From the NCBI GenBank assembly GCA_015179045.1, contig WHUZ01000007.1, positions 856,501-920,500 on the forward strand: a DNA stretch of 64,000 nt, read 5' to 3'. Position numbers and translations under genes: made by a program. Positions within the stretch are counted from its first letter, which is position 1. Each line of letters starts with the position of its first letter. This stretch comes from Kalaharituber pfeilii. Its lineage: Eukaryota > Ascomycota > Pezizomycetes > Pezizales > Pezizaceae. The notes under the pieces are model-generated. The model had not been told where the DNA came from and did no database searches. It saw nothing but the letters and a program-made list of their open reading frames with translations. Below, one piece after another: positions 40,346-54,200 of the stretch.

Positions 40346-43127
40346 ATGTCTACCGACCTCTTCGCTGCTCCCATCTCGACGGGTGCGCCAGACGCACTGT
40401 TTCCGCGTCGAGACGGACATCCTGTCCGGCCTGTGGGCAACACTGGGCCTGTATCACGGCCGATAGAAACAAACAAGTAAGGACAAATTCCCGTTCAAAG
40501 AACGTCAGCTCGTCACTGTCTAACCCACTTGTGACCTGTAGGTTTTATACGAACTTAGTAATAGGAAGCCAGACACAGTCTGCATGGACCCTCCCGTACG
40601 TCCTTTGGGTCGACAGGAATCCGTCAAGCTGGGGCCTAAGTGTCAGTCATACAAACGGCAACCAATTTGTAAGTGTCATCTATGAACGGTGTAAACATTA
40701 GTATTTGAGTTCAGGGTGCCCTAATATCCATTCACCACAAACACAGGCCTTGGGGCCAGACGGTGTGGCCACTGCTCGCTACTGGATTTCACCTTTGGGT
40801 ATCAAGTCGATATGTTTCGGTGCAACAGAGTTCAACAGCAGTTCCAGCATCACGACCGCACAACACAAGGAGTACAGTGTTGACCTCAGTCTCCATGCTA
40901 ACATTGGCAGCAATGGTACCTCCACAAAGAAAATTGTTAGTCATTTGGTGCTGGGGATGGGATTTGTGACTGCACGATACTATGACTTGAGGCCGGTGAT
41001 TCATAGCGGGGTTATGTTTCGTGGGTTGGAGAGAGCGACTTCTCCCCGAGCGGGAGTTGATAAGTGGAGGGTACGTTGACTATAAGTGTGAAAGGATTGA
41101 GAGAAATTGATTTCGTGAACAAAAACTGATGTTATCATCAGGTTACACTCCAGGATAGCAATGTGTGGCTCATATATATTTGCCCTGAGGGTCGGCCAAC
41201 CCTTAATCTTACCCTTGAAAATAATACACGTATCGTAGGAAACTACAGCTTTACTGGATTCATCCAGGTAGGTTACATAAGTATTGTTCCACAAGCAGTC
41301 GGTTCTCGATGTCAATGACACTGATCAGCATGGTCCTGGCTAGGTCACCAAACTCCCAACTGGATCGGCTGAGGGTACTATCGACCAAACTGCTGGTGCA
41401 TTCCCAACCACAACCCGCCTCACCGCGAGCGCCAGCGCAGACGGAAGATCCGCGTCATACCAATTTAACCACAGCAGGTATGGCACAAACAACGCAGGGG
41501 CTCTCCTCATGTACGCCCTCCCCCATCATATGGCGTCTTTCGAAGCTTCAACCACTGCTCGTCACGTTCTTTCTACCATCAAGCTTCAAACTCCCACTAA
41601 GGGGCTAGCCACAGCGGTGGTTGCAGACCAATGGCGATTAGTTGAACATGAGCTGCCAACGCAATACGCAACATGGCTGCCGAACAATGGGGGTGGTTTT
41701 ACCGACTCTGCTATTAGGAGTGTGATTGAAAGGCATTGTAGGAACGAAATTCAGGCAGATTTTGTGGCGGGAACAAATATCGATAGTATGTACTTCAGCG
41801 GCAAAGTAAGTTGCCAATAGCAGTCGAAGGGCTTGAACGTGAGTACTAACATGTATGTAACGTAAAGGCTTTGGCGAAATATGCCCAACTCGTGCTCGTG
41901 GCTTGCGATGTACTCAAGGACGAATCACTCACGAGGAACTCACTGGAGAAGCTCAAGGCTGCCATGGATAGGTTTGCTGCAAATCGTCAGAAGTATCGGC
42001 TCGTGTATGAAAGTAAGTATCCAGTACCACTATCCGAGACATCATCTGCTGACTCATTGTCACTTCGTAGCAACATGGAAAGGAATTGTTTCCGATGCAC
42101 TATTCCAGACTGGGGACCAGATGATGGATTTTGGAAATGGGAACTACAACGACCATCACTTTCACTACGTGAGTATGCACCATCCCTTGACCACTTCCTC
42201 CAGCTAATATCCTAACAGGGTTACCACATCTACACTGCGGCGGTAATTGGTCATGTTGAGTTGGTGCTCAACAGGACGCTCGACTGGGCTGCCCGAAACA
42301 GGAATTGGGTGAATACCCTGATTCGAGATGTAAGTTCAACAACTGGCATAAGGGTGATTAATCAGCGATTTTTCAGTGCTGATGGGGATATAATATAGGT
42401 TGCCAATCCTAGCGAGCAAGACCCATATTTCCCAGTATCGAGAAGTTTTGACTGGTGGCATGGTCACTCTTGGGCCAAGGGAATTTTCGAATCCGCCGAT
42501 GGTAAAGACCAAGAGTCCACTTCCGAAGACTACAACTATGCTTACTCACAGCACCTTTGGGCACTGGTTAACTCTGACCGCGCCATGTCCCTCCGCGCTC
42601 TCCTGATGCTCTCCATCATGAAGCGCTCCTTCAACACATATTTCCTACTTTCATCATCCAACACCGTCCAGCCCTCGAAATTCATTGCGAATAAAGTAAC
42701 CGGCATCCTCTTCGAAAACAAAGTCGACTACGCGACCTACTTTGGAATGAATGAGGAATTCATTCATGGGATTCATATGCTTCCTTTGACACCAATTTCA
42801 CCGTATATCCGGAGAGAGGGGTATGTAAGAGAGGAGTGGATGGCAAAGTTTAATGGGAAGACGTCAGGAATTGATAGTGGATGGAAGGGGATCCTCTATG
42901 CGAATTTGGCGCTGTGTGAACCGAGAGAGAGTTGGAGGTTCTTTGCACAGGACGGGTTCCAGAGTAGGTGGTTGGATGATGGGGCGACAAGAACCTGGTA
43001 TTTGACCATGGCCGCCGGTGAGTAGTTTAGCTCATTCTCATCAAAACTCGTGATGGTAATAAATGTTTGGGTGATAGGACTCATGGCAGCGAAAGCGGCA
43101 GGAACGAGGTACAGGGCTCGATTGTAG
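40346..43127 (+). CDS. GH81 endo-1,3-beta-glucanase, ENG2/ACF2-like
   Basis: Cleaves beta-1,3-glucan of the fungal wall. Ten exons (40346-40476, 40542-40668, 40747-41070, 41142-41267, 41344-41805, 41868-42012, 42071-42168, 42219-42329, 42399-43017, 43078-43127) give 730 residues with every phase consistent. The N-terminal [17 protein letters not shown] and [22 protein letters not shown], the [13 protein letters not shown] motif (about residue 526) and the catalytic-region QESTSEDYN (about residue 545) are diagnostic of GH81. [26 protein letters not shown] and GATRTWYL follow as expected. There is no signal peptide, so the protein resembles the cytosolic yeast Eng2/Acf2 rather than secreted Eng1. 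The last exon is short (50 nt) and basic. One intron uses an AAG acceptor. The divergent neighbour is a chitinase, also without signal peptide. Confidence 0.96.
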
Positions 43128-44327
43128 TAACATCCTGTAATGGGATGAAATCTCAGATTTGGATGTTTGTGGTCACTAGGGTGATGATGGGTTATTATGA
43201 GTATATTGACAGACTTTTGGTTGCTTCGAGGAGCTTGCGTTGGATTATTGGCTCCCGAGCTGGTTTGATGGTTTTGGTTCGTTGACTGGCTTGCTTGTTT
43301 GTTGGTTAACTTGTATACAGCTTGAACGTAGTTTAAACGCCTTCCGTAGTTTTAGTTTCAATCATAATGATGAAACAGTGTTGACTTACCATTTTTACTT
43401 TTACGTGATGATGTAGTGCGTAGGGGACATTGACTTGCAGGGTATTTGAGGGAAGAGAGCTCAGTTCGGCCCCCCACCTTTTATGGAATGGAGCTGGGAG
43501 ATGACGATATACTTAAGTATGCATGAGTTACGAGACTATGCATGAGTCGGGCAACCTGTATAAGCTAAAATTTGGCTAAATACTAACATACTTACATATA
43601 TGTAGTGTTTAGGGGCTTTTAATTTTATGAGAGCGTTGGGGTGATATAAAAACATTAAGTATCGTAGTTTAGTGATTACTTGAATTATATATACTGATTT
43701 GGATATGGGCACAAAGACACGATGATTGGACAAAAAGAAAAAAAGAAATAAGTTAAACCCTCACGTGACCAACTCTTAACACAAACTATGCACAGCAAAA
43801 CCAAATCAACTGTCATCAACGTTGCATGTTACAGATGTAGTACATTAAAGCGAAAACCCATGAACAAATAACCATATACATTAGGCACAATTACAGAAAC
43901 GCATCAGCAAAATTTACCCTCCCCCGCCAAAAAAAAACATTAAACCCTCGTTCTCAGCCCTTCTCCCATTTTTCAATACCCAACCCACATTTCATTCCCA
44001 TTCCCATTCCCAGAATGGAGAATCATGTCCTTTGCGAAACTGGGCAGAAACGAAAGAAAACACACTCCGAAACTGGCAATGCACTACGCAACAAGCAAAT
44101 CAAACAAAAGCAGTGAAGCACTAACAAAACAAAGAAACTGACAGATGGAAAACATGCAGATGAGTTCATATGAGATTCGAAAGAGGCAAATAGAGAGAAC
44201 ATTCCCCTGGTGCGCTAAGCTCGTTACTGCGCTCTTCTCCCCTCGTTTTCCTTCATACTAATCATCGTGGTTCCACAGCAATTCAGAATGCGAGAAGAAT
44301 GCGAGAACCATATTCCTTGTATTCGAC
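43128..44327. other. Intergenic, convergent 3' ends
   Basis: AT-rich DNA between the GH81 gene and the next minus-strand gene. No open frame, repeat or RNA gene of note. Confidence 0.5.
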
Positions 44328-45881
44328 TTAACTTTTCAACAACCTTTCCCTCGTGCTTTCTTGCTCCTCCCTAATCCAATGCTCCGCCCATTTCTATACA
44401 CAACACAAAGTCATCAGCAACCCACTTCATAAACGCAAGCACGACTCGCGATTCGAGATACTCACCAGCACCTCTCTAGCGGTTCTCACGCCTTCCGCTG
44501 CCTTGTCATAAGCCTTTAATACCTCCACAACACTGATTTCACTCTCGTAGTCATCCACACCGTTCCCACGGAGGCTTTGCCTCCTAGATACAGGTGTAGA
44601 GACCGACTTTTGCCGTGCCTCAACCCCGCCCATAACGAATTTCTTGTCAAGCTCCTTCAGAATACGGTAAGCCTCAAAGCTCTGCCGAAGAGATTCCCGG
44701 AGCAGTGATTCCGGGGTTGGATGCGGTGGCCAAGGGGGCTCATGCTCGACGGTGTTACTATTGGTTGAATGTGAAGGTCCATGGGTGTACTGGATTTGTG
44801 GAGGATTTCCGGAGGGGGCGAGGGATAGCAGGGTCTGGTGCGTTTTAGGAACAAACGTTCGTTAAAAATAACCTGTTGGAGAGTGGCGGAAATGGGGCGG
44901 GGATGGAGTTATGTGGAGCGTATACCATTGCTTGAGCTATCCTTGCTAACGAATCCTCTACTTGCATTCGCGCATGCTCTTTAGAGTCGTGCTGGCCATG
45001 GGCATTGGCGCCATTGCGCTGCTGAGGTGGTGGGGGGCCCATGGAGGTATCATCGTCGTCAACATCACTTTCACTGTCCTCGTCCATTGCCTCTTCTAAA
45101 CGCAATTCTAAATCTCCGTCATCTCCAGGTGATTGCTCGTTTTCATTTGTATTGACTCGGGAAATACTAGGGGTTCGGTTAATAGTACTCCATCCTAACC
45201 AGGTTCCACCAATGCCATTCTCGTCCTTGACAAACAGTCCTGATGACCCGAAGGTATTATGTCCACTGGAATTACTGCTCCCAGGCCCCGACGCCCAGAA
45301 GCTTGTCGTGTTGTGTCCTGGGGTAGCAGCTGAAGGCGACTGATTGTGTTGTCTCTGCTGCAATTGCTGTTGTAATGACCCATTGGAGCTTAACGGTGTT
45401 GGTGGCGGTGGTGGCGGTGGTGGCGGTGGTGGTGGTGGCATTGGGCTCATATCAGGGGACGATGTATGGTTCGAGGTTGCGGAGTTGTTTGAAACAGTGC
45501 TTCTTCGTCGCCGCGATAGAGACGACGTTGGTGTCCGCGGCGTAGGGGTTAGGGGTGGGGGCGAGAATGGGGAGCTTAATGGAATGACCAGGGGGTAGTA
45601 TGGGGGGCTCGAGGACTTGCCGTCGCCGCTCGGGAAGGTGGGATAGCGCCGTTAATTGAGCTGTTAGAGAGCCGGGTTGACAGAGTCGGAGATGAAGAGA
45701 GCAGATTCGGAGGTGGAGGGATAGCTACTGCCTGCGGGTAAGGCGTACCATGAGTCGAGCGGCGAATCAAGCGTTTATCAGAGAGGGTAGGTGACGGGTT
45801 TGAGTAGCCCAAATGGAAGGTATGGTGACGGGTGGCACTGGGAATATGCTGAGGTGAAGGCGGTCTCTCTGACGACTCCAT
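44328..45881 (-). CDS. Unrecognised proline-rich protein with C-terminal helices
   Basis: Three exons: 45881-44926, 44834-44466 and 44393-44328. The frame breaks near 45605-45612 at a G6 run (C6 in coding sense); one extra base there gives exactly 463 codons plus stop with all splice phases correct. This is the main reason for preferring an assembly error. The protein starts MESSERPPSPQHIP and is Pro/Ser-rich, with a P13 run encoded by (GGT/GGC)n on the plus strand. It has an acidic DEDSESDVDDDD patch and then a helical C-terminus (LLRESLRQSFEAYRILKELD; EISVVEVLKAYDKAAEGV; EVLKWAEHWIREEQE). The helical end looks conserved and could be an interaction domain. No function can be assigned. Confidence 0.72.
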
Positions 45882-47397
45882 CCACCTGATACTACTTTGC
45901 TTAATGCAGACTTACACCGCATTATGATAAGCTAGCGTTCTTAGCGTATGGTGCATCTGCGGGGCGCAAAGAGCGACCTGCCAGAAGTAAAACTTACTTG
46001 AGGGCGCGAAAACAATAAACAAAATAATCTGGATCGCTCAACCCAATTCCAGGTTCCAGCTGGCCCCCAGCAATTAATTCGGAATGAATAAGCGGGGAGA
46101 GGGGGTGGCATAAAGTGAGGCCAGCAAGCACTTTACTCACGACGGTCGGCGCCCCTGCAGCAAAAGGAAAAACGGGGATTAAAGATTTTGCGATAGGTAT
46201 CTTGGGGAGACTAGTAAGTACTATCGTACCCAACTGGAGGCAGATTTGACACAGATCAGGCTGTCCGACCACGGATCAACACAAAATTAGCTTCATATTC
46301 TGGTTGAAGTTGTCTATCTGAAGGTCTTCTGCAACTGTAACAAATTTATACCCGTCAGCGTCAGCATCATCGCCAATGGAGAGGCTATCACACAGACCAA
46401 CGAGAATAGATAATTAGTTTAGCGGGTAGACAAGGGGTAGGTAATGTGCGGGGTCAGCCAGCGAATAGCAGCATGCCCAGCATGCATGCAGACTACCTCA
46501 GTCGATCGGTCGCCTGCAGCCGGACAGTGCCTGGGTCGTTTAACCCGGACCACACGCTGCTACGTTATGTAACATATTTATCACTGGATGGTTCCTGGAG
46601 TAGCGTAACTTCTGCTAGCAAAATACAGCTAGCAACCTCGTCGAGCTAGTTCTGCAAGTATTTTCTGTCGTCGACCATCTCTCCAGTGGGGCAGATTCCC
46701 TGTTGCTATACACGTATGAGAAGATTGGTACGAGAGCAACACGTGCAATGGAATACAGGCGATGACGGGTGCGGACCTCTCTAGGTAGGCTTTCGGCTTC
46801 TCTTCTTATTGCAATGGCTGAAGAGTGAGATATAAAGCCCGAAATACACAATCTCTGGTGGATCATCGCACAGTAGGGAAAGGTTGGGAAGAGATCGTCT
46901 TCTGTGGAGGAGGTTGGTTTGTACAACGTCCGCTCTACCACACCGCCGTTGCCTTGTTCCTTCCACATCCGGCAATTTCGCACTTACTAGAATCCAGCCA
47001 TGCAAGTACGTACGTCTACGGTCACATATTTTCAGTTCAGCCACATTCCATAGATAAGAACAACATTTGCAGTACAATGCTAGCACATCCGACTTAGAGT
47101 TCATATTCAAGAGTTCGTATTCATGCAGCAACATCAATTTTTTTTAGAGCTCTAGGTAAAACGTATATATAATAAGTGGACAATATAAAGGGTGTTCAAG
47201 ATTGAATGAGAGTTCATGCAGGCATTAACAAGTGTCAAGATGAGTTCTACCTGCCTATGCATATGGATATTTAGCTCAAACAATTTCATACACAAAGCCC
47301 ATATAATTGGCAGCATGCTAAATTAAAGCAGTAGATTGTCGTCGTTTTTTATCGCTGGCTCAACATGTAGCCTTGCGCTCGTCAACCATGTTTGCTG
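45882..47397. other. Intergenic region
   Basis: Several short frames on both strands lack an ATG, domain or splice logic. No RNA gene or element recognised. Confidence 0.45.
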
Positions 47398-48827
47398 TTA
47401 CAACTTTTTGCCATGGAAGCCCTTATTAAATGCCTCTCTGATAGCAGAGAACGATGCAGATCTAGCACCCCCAGTAAAACCATTCTTGGACCAACTTGCG
47501 CACGTTCGCTCTCGTGAAGTTGCGGGTTGAGAGGCCTTTGACACCTTTTCTGTACTCGAGGGCTCCAGGACATGAGAACTTTCTCGATCTTCCATCTCTG
47601 CTATTAAATTACTAGTATCCTGGGTTGATGTCTTTTGAATTCTCCTTGCCAAAGGCCGTGGTGGTACAATTGGCACCTTCGGCCCGGTTTCAGGAACAGG
47701 TGGTGCAGCTTCTGTAGGAAATGTGCTGCGATAGCTCGTTTCTCTCGGCATCACCGTAGGAGTAGACACCTTTAAGTGGCTTGATGCTGCTTGGCTGTAG
47801 CTTGCTTCTCTACTGGTGTATAAGGGACGTAAACCGCTTCTACAGACCTTGAGGGTTGTCACCGTAGAGGTTTGAATGTCTGGCGGTACTTGTGGAATGG
47901 ATTCCAGCCTTTCTGTGTTTGATTGGACCATGCGGTCAGAATGTACATCCTGAGGGTATGACTAGGTGAGAGTTGACTGGAACTCTGCTCTTGCTCACCT
48001 GAAACATTCATAGCAACCTCTCCTTCTGACCTTCCGCGATGGTCCGGATGGTCCTTTGCATCTTTTGTAGCATCCTTATTATTCGCAACCGCCACCTCTT
48101 TGCTTTTACCATCTACCTTGATACTGCCTTTTGGCACCCTGAATCTCATGGCACCCGACATCATGTATTCACCAATGGCCTGAGTATGTTTTATAATCAT
48201 CCCCTCGTATAAGGTCTCCTTGCTCTGTGGCAGATTACCTTTTTCCAGCTTCCGTTGGTAGCAAAACATTAAGCCTTTCCGCAGCTCTACCAAAGCTTGT
48301 TCAGCTTTCTCCAGAACTGCGTTCAGCTGAGCATCTTGGTCGATTGAAGTTCGCTGACTCGACAACTCGGCCTCATTTAGCTCCGGGGCGACAGGCCAAG
48401 TCGGCCTGCTAGCAGGAGACGCTTGCACAGCGTTTGCTGGAAACTTAGTCTGCGCTTGTGGCTCGCAGATGAGCGATGGGGGAATGCCGGTACCTGTTCT
48501 ATAACTAGTTCGAGACGATCTTGCTGAAGCCGAACTTGAATTGAGTAGTGAAGGCAATATCGAATTGCTAGTGTCTGATACCACTGAATCTCGAACAGGA
48601 TTGCTGTCGAGTAGCGACACGTTCGAGGTTCCCGAGGACATCCTGGCCGTAGAAGACGATGAATATCCTTTCCTGAGCTCCGACGAAAGTTTGCTGCCAA
48701 CTTTAGGGGCGGACGAGGTAGTATAATGGTGTGCCCTGGGCGGGTTTATCGGGTAGAATACCGTATACTCCTCACAGGTCGGCCATGGGCGATTCGGGGA
48801 TCTCTCCTGATCGGCACCGTGCGACAT
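47398..48827 (-). CDS. Unrecognised Ser-rich protein with a central helical segment
   Basis: Two exons, 48827-47999 and 47912-47398, joined through an 86-bp intron in phase, give 447 residues. ATG 48827 (MSHGADQERSPN) is the first methionine in the frame. The N-terminal third is Ser/Thr-rich. A central helix-forming region reads LNAVLEKAEQALVELRKGLM, CYQRKLEKGNLPQSKETLYE and EYMMSGAMRFRVPKGS; it looks structured and may be conserved. The C-terminal part is Pro/Thr-rich with basic residues and ends FNKGFHGKKL. No catalytic or localisation motif was recognised. It may be a cytoskeletal or signalling adaptor, but that is a guess from composition only. Confidence 0.66.
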
Positions 48828-51261
48828 TGGGCTCGTGAGATTGAAGGTTTGTAGCCGCACGGGAGCTGGGCGGAAGCGGCCCGCTTGGGGCACTAGACAT
48901 TGCTGTAAGCCGTCCCGGGCGGGAGGTGGGAGGGCGGCGAACAAAGATATTGTTTTTTTCTGTACATGCCAAGACTCGCATGTGGCAGGTTGTCACTACT
49001 TGATTTGGAGGCGAGGTGATTACAGCGGGGCAGCAGTACGTGAAGATCACGTTGGCATCGTTCATTGGCCTGCGGATTGTCCGATCATGCGCTTGGAAGA
49101 GAATATATGACATGCGGGATTCAGCGATAAAATAGTCTGCTTTGTACATATACGAGACTACGCTTTGTAGATTCTTAATGTGCATAATTCATTTCATGCT
49201 CACGTCACTTACTACTGTACTCATGAATCGAACATACTACAAGTATGTAGGTTGCAGTGTAGAAACTTCTGGCCATGAACAACTCACATATTTGGGCCCA
49301 GGCTGTTTCAAAATACTCTAAGTGCACGGCACAGGCAAAAGCCATCACAGGTCGCAGAAAATAGATCATGGCCCCAATATAAATAAACAAGAGATGAAGC
49401 CGCCTGTCAAGATCTTTACCACCACGTACCGATCCTTCAAAATACTATCAGAACCAGCATTGCAGTAACTTCTCAATAGGCAACTGCTGACTTAGAACCG
49501 GTTATTCTGTAATTTTACAGACAAGCTAGAGCTACCTAGTTGTAGTCTCGTAAGCCAGACACTATCCTGCTTAGTACGGACGAACATCCCAATTCCGGCC
49601 TGATTTAGCGACAGGATACTAACTACAGTTATCACAATGCGGACAGATTCCTTCGCCTCAAAATGTGTTGCCCTTCAAGTTGTGAACCAGCTTTACGACT
49701 AAATCGCCATCACATACTGCCCATCAGTCCGAACGCATGCTTCTTGGTCACAAAGTCCCCCAACGGCAAATTAGTCATCAAAACCCAGCCGGTTAAGGTA
49801 GGAGGTAGGAGAGAAATTGCTGGAGAATCAGGGGCTGATCTGTAGAAGTATTCTTTTGATCGAGATAGCAGAATATGCTTTTTCCGGCACCGCTGTCATT
49901 AGCTGGATACCAAAGCCGGCGCTAGAGATGATAGCTCTTACTTTGCCTACCAAATTATATGAGCTCAGAGCAGCAAATAGCGAAGAATGGAGGCATGGGC
50001 TTGCAGAGGAGGTTGAAGGGGATTATGATACTGTTATAGGCATGTGGGCTGATGTTACAGAGATCAAACAGTAGCCCTGGGCACTTGAGTGCTTAACATC
50101 CTATTAAAAGCATTTGTGCTTCAATAGTTGTCACAGTAGGACGGTGTCAACCCCTTCTGCGGGGTCCTGCCCACCGGGCTATGCTCAGTGTCAGAGAATT
50201 ATGTTGGGGGGGGGGGGGGGGAGAACTTCAATTGAGGGCTGCCGGGTTTCGGAACTGGCGTCAAGCGCAGCGGAAGCGCCAAGGCCCTGCCCTCTGACCG
50301 GGCCAAGGCCAGCGGAAATTATGGAGGGCGCTGGCGATGAAACGGAGGCTCGCGGTGGGGCGACATGAAACCGCCCACGCGTGCTGCCAGCAGCAGCCCG
50401 GCGTCGCGCACTCGCCATGCCACGCTCCTGTGCTCATGTCACCACCGGTCTTGACGGTGCATACGCGGTCTGTGGTCTTGAGCCTGCGGACGCATGGGTC
50501 CTGCACTCTATCATGCGGTATGATACATGCTAGCAGCCGGAAGCCGTGAACTTGGCCCGGGGCTGCGATCTGTCGCCTCAGAGACGGTGCAACATGCCAA
50601 TGTATTCGCTAGCACCCGCGATCGCCCGCAGCCCGGGGAGCGGAGGGCGCAAGGCTCGAGGCTTCAGGTGCAATCCGTACCGAGCCGGGCACGCCGGGGT
50701 ATCATCACGCGACGGTCTTGGATCCGTCTCAGAAGCGTGGTGGCACCTGCAATTTGCATTTGGCCCTGACGCCCAGCCTGGGTTACGTAACCCCCGCTAG
50801 ATTCAGCTAGCCCTTCTTCGTGCGTCGTGCGTAGTCTTTCGCGCACCTCACGCTCGCTAACGTCCACAATCAGGCACGATGTGCTTGTTACCATCGCCCC
50901 GCCCGGCCAGCCCCACGGTCCAGTGATAAATGCATCTAAGCGCCTCCCCACGTCGTTCCCACGGCCTAGGTCTTCTATTTACGTTCCTTTGGGCAGAACC
51001 GACTCTTGAGGAGTTGTATTCATTGAGCTTTTGACGTTGCATTCTGGCTTGGTCCTGAACTTCTCGCCTTACTTAATCCTGTAGTCCGGCCAGCTACCTT
51101 CTTTTGAGAACCAGCTTGAGGCTTCCAGCTTTTCAATTCTATTCCTTCTTTCTCACAGCACATCCTATACCTTCTATATTTCTCGGTCCGGGACCGTTAT
51201 TTCTATATTCCAGTCGCTTTCAACTAATCCGAACTATAATCTTCCCTAAACATTACGCACA
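48828..51261. other. Intergenic region upstream of the fusion oxygenase gene
   Basis: Contains a G16 run at 50206-50221. The segment 50250-50950 is GC-rich with overlapping open frames on both strands but no domain; such frames are expected by chance at this GC content. The last 250 bp before 51262 are pyrimidine-rich, consistent with a promoter and 5' leader. Confidence 0.45.
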
Positions 51262-54200
51262 ATGGCGATAGGAGCGCAGACATGCCCCCACAGCGGACAG
51301 TCTGGTTCAATGGGATCTTGTCCAGGTTCAAGGTCAAGTTCCCGCATGGGGCCCAGAGGCTGCGCCTTTTCAGGGTTCCATATGGAAGCGCCTCAAGCGC
51401 TGTATAATGTACTCAAGATACCCTTTCTGTGCCTTTTGATTTAGCAGTTGCCGTACTAACAAAGTGACGATGCAGGCACCACGAGGACCGAATGCAGCTG
51501 CTCAAATACATGCTCAAGAACACAAGACAATGGTCGAGATGTTAATTCCTAATGCACCTCCGAGAGAGGCTACCACTGGACTGAAGAATGCAGACTCCCT
51601 TGTTCCCTCGGCAGAGGACGTGCTTGCAGCAGCTCTTGGAGCACCAGCTCGTCGCGTGTTGATGCGAGCCGAAGCGTTAGGGCCTTCAACGGGTTATAGG
51701 GATGGCTTCCTTACCAGTAAATGGGGTTTCTGCCCTCCTGATCCTTCAGCATCACCAATTGCGCTAGCGGCGTGTCCTGGACGGGTATGGAGTGACTTGT
51801 GCAACCGCATGCCTGGCCTCGTCGGGCGTGGAAAGATTAGAGAGGCAATCCTCGATCTGCCCATGGTGATGGGAACACCAGACGTGATTCCTGATCAAGC
51901 ACTATGGGCAGCCACGGTTTGTCTAGGCATCTTGGCATCGGTCTACAGGTATGAAGAAAGGAACAACGGCCACGAGGGGATATCAATGAGCATTAGTCCG
52001 TCTATAGCCCGAGCAGAAGAAATAATGCAAGAGGATGAGTGTGAGGAGGAACTGAAAGGATTGCCACGAGTAATAGCTATCCCATTCCGAATAATATGCA
52101 CAAGGATGGGACGGCCTCTACCCCACCTTACGCAATACGACGTCTCGATATACAACTATAAACTGCGAGACCATACAAGTGTATATCCGTATCTTGCAAG
52201 AGCTGAGAATATGGACCTTCGATGGCCCGTGTTCAATGACAGAGCAGAAGCCATGTTCTTGCTGTGCATGGCAGAGGTTCACGGTTGCTTCATTAATGGT
52301 GTTGAAATTGTTACGAGATGCCAGGAGAGGGTTATGGAAAGGTTTGAATATGGAAGGTCCTGCGAAAAGGAGAATTTACTGACGATTAGTGTATAGGGAC
52401 AATGAGGGACTGCTTGAGGAACTTGTGAATTTGAAAGAAATCATCGATCAACTTGGCTATGTATTTCACAAAATCAGTGTTAATCCGGGTAGTGGGGAAC
52501 AATTTGCGAACCCAGTAGAATGGGGGCAAAGGTTTGTAAACATTTTCATGAAGGTTGGGCATATCTCAACAGCAGCAGCAACACACTGACACAATTTTTA
52601 GGTACGCAAAGTTTAGTGCACCGCTATCAAAGCGTGTACCTGCACTATCAGGCCTCGCGCTGCCATTGTTCCAGTTGATGGATGCATTTCTCGGTCGAAC
52701 GAAGTATGACACTTTCCTTGGCCTTGAGGCTCTTCACCTGAGATCATGGTTGCCCCTCAATCACCGAGCCTTCATTGCTGCTATAGAACAGTTCTACCAG
52801 GTGCCAAAGTATGTGGCAGCATCAGGTGACAGGCGGCTCATTGGAGTTTTGGATGGCATTGTGGAGTCATATGCTGGTGAAAGGGGGTTTATGGGTACTC
52901 ATCGGTGTAGGGTTTCACTCTGTTGCACATTTAGACATCACAGTTATACTGATACGTCTACAGACAAGGTCTACGGGTTCCTCGAAGTAGTAGCTAAGAC
53001 TGGTAGAACCGAAACAAACGGTAATGCAGGTAGTGGGGATATGGAGGGTCGACCTTGGGAGGAGGTTCACCGCACCCTCTCAGAGTCCATGATTGAAAGA
53101 CTGGACCCTTATCGTAGCTCGATCACACTGAAGCCCCACGAGATGCGTGGGTGTTTCGAGGAATGCCGATTCCAAGCACAAATTATCAGCCGAGATTTTA
53201 TTGACGAAGATCCAGATCGCACAACTGGCAAAGTGACTATTGACTTGCGAAATACTGGAATGACATTTGGGCCAGGTGACCGGTTGGCAATTATGCCGTT
53301 GAACCCATGGATTGAGGTCATGAAGGTTGTTCATGTCTTGGGGCTAGCTGAGCGATTGGATGAGAGGATTTCGCTTGAGAAAGTGGAGGATTGGAAGCGA
53401 TTTTCGAAGCATGTCGGTGATGTTTTGCGGAACCCAAAACGAGGTGAATTTACGTTGCTGGAGATATTAAGGCAGGGTCACTTGTCACCTCTTACGAAAG
53501 AGACAGTCATGTCCGTGAGTACCATACTTTCCAGGAGCAGATTTAGTAATGCTGAACACATGATATTAGGTTCATATCCTTCTCAGGGCATCCTCAACAG
53601 CTCTTTTAGAAGTTCTTGCATCCGACACTTGGCCCATTAGTGGGTCCCTTGGGGACCTCTTACTCGTCGCTCGCGCCGGTGTCTCTACCAGTATCTGGGA
53701 ACAAGCATTCCCAGAAGACCTTTCATGGCTTCCTAAGCTGGTGCCTGTGGAGGTTCCTAGAACATATAGTATTTCTAGTTATTCCTCTGAGCTGCTCCCA
53801 AGTTTCATAAATCTCACAGTTTCCCGAACCGAACACAAGTTGTGTCTACTTCTCGCATTTGATGGGAGCCAGGATATCGTTCGGTCTGGTGTTAGTAGTG
53901 GCTTCTTAAATCCACACCCAGACGATGAACGTGCACGCATCCCTGGTGCCATCATGGGAGAGGATGGAGGCGCATATGGGAATGAGATGGTATGGCAGAC
54001 ACGCCCAAGATTCGCAATTTCTTGTTCGAAGCTTATACTTTTCTTTAGGTCCTGATCGGCATCTCACGGCCACTCAACTTCCAACTCCCAATTTCCCCGG
54101 CGGCTCCGGTTGCCATGTTTGCCGGAGGCTCGGGAGTTGCCCCGTTCCGGGGTTTTGGCAATCACGATTCGAGCAGAGAGCTGTTGGACGGAATATTCTT

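Noticed and set aside
50191..51009. Several overlapping frames of 60-95 codons in a GC-rich patch
   Set aside because: Frames occur on both strands with no motif; expected by chance at high GC.
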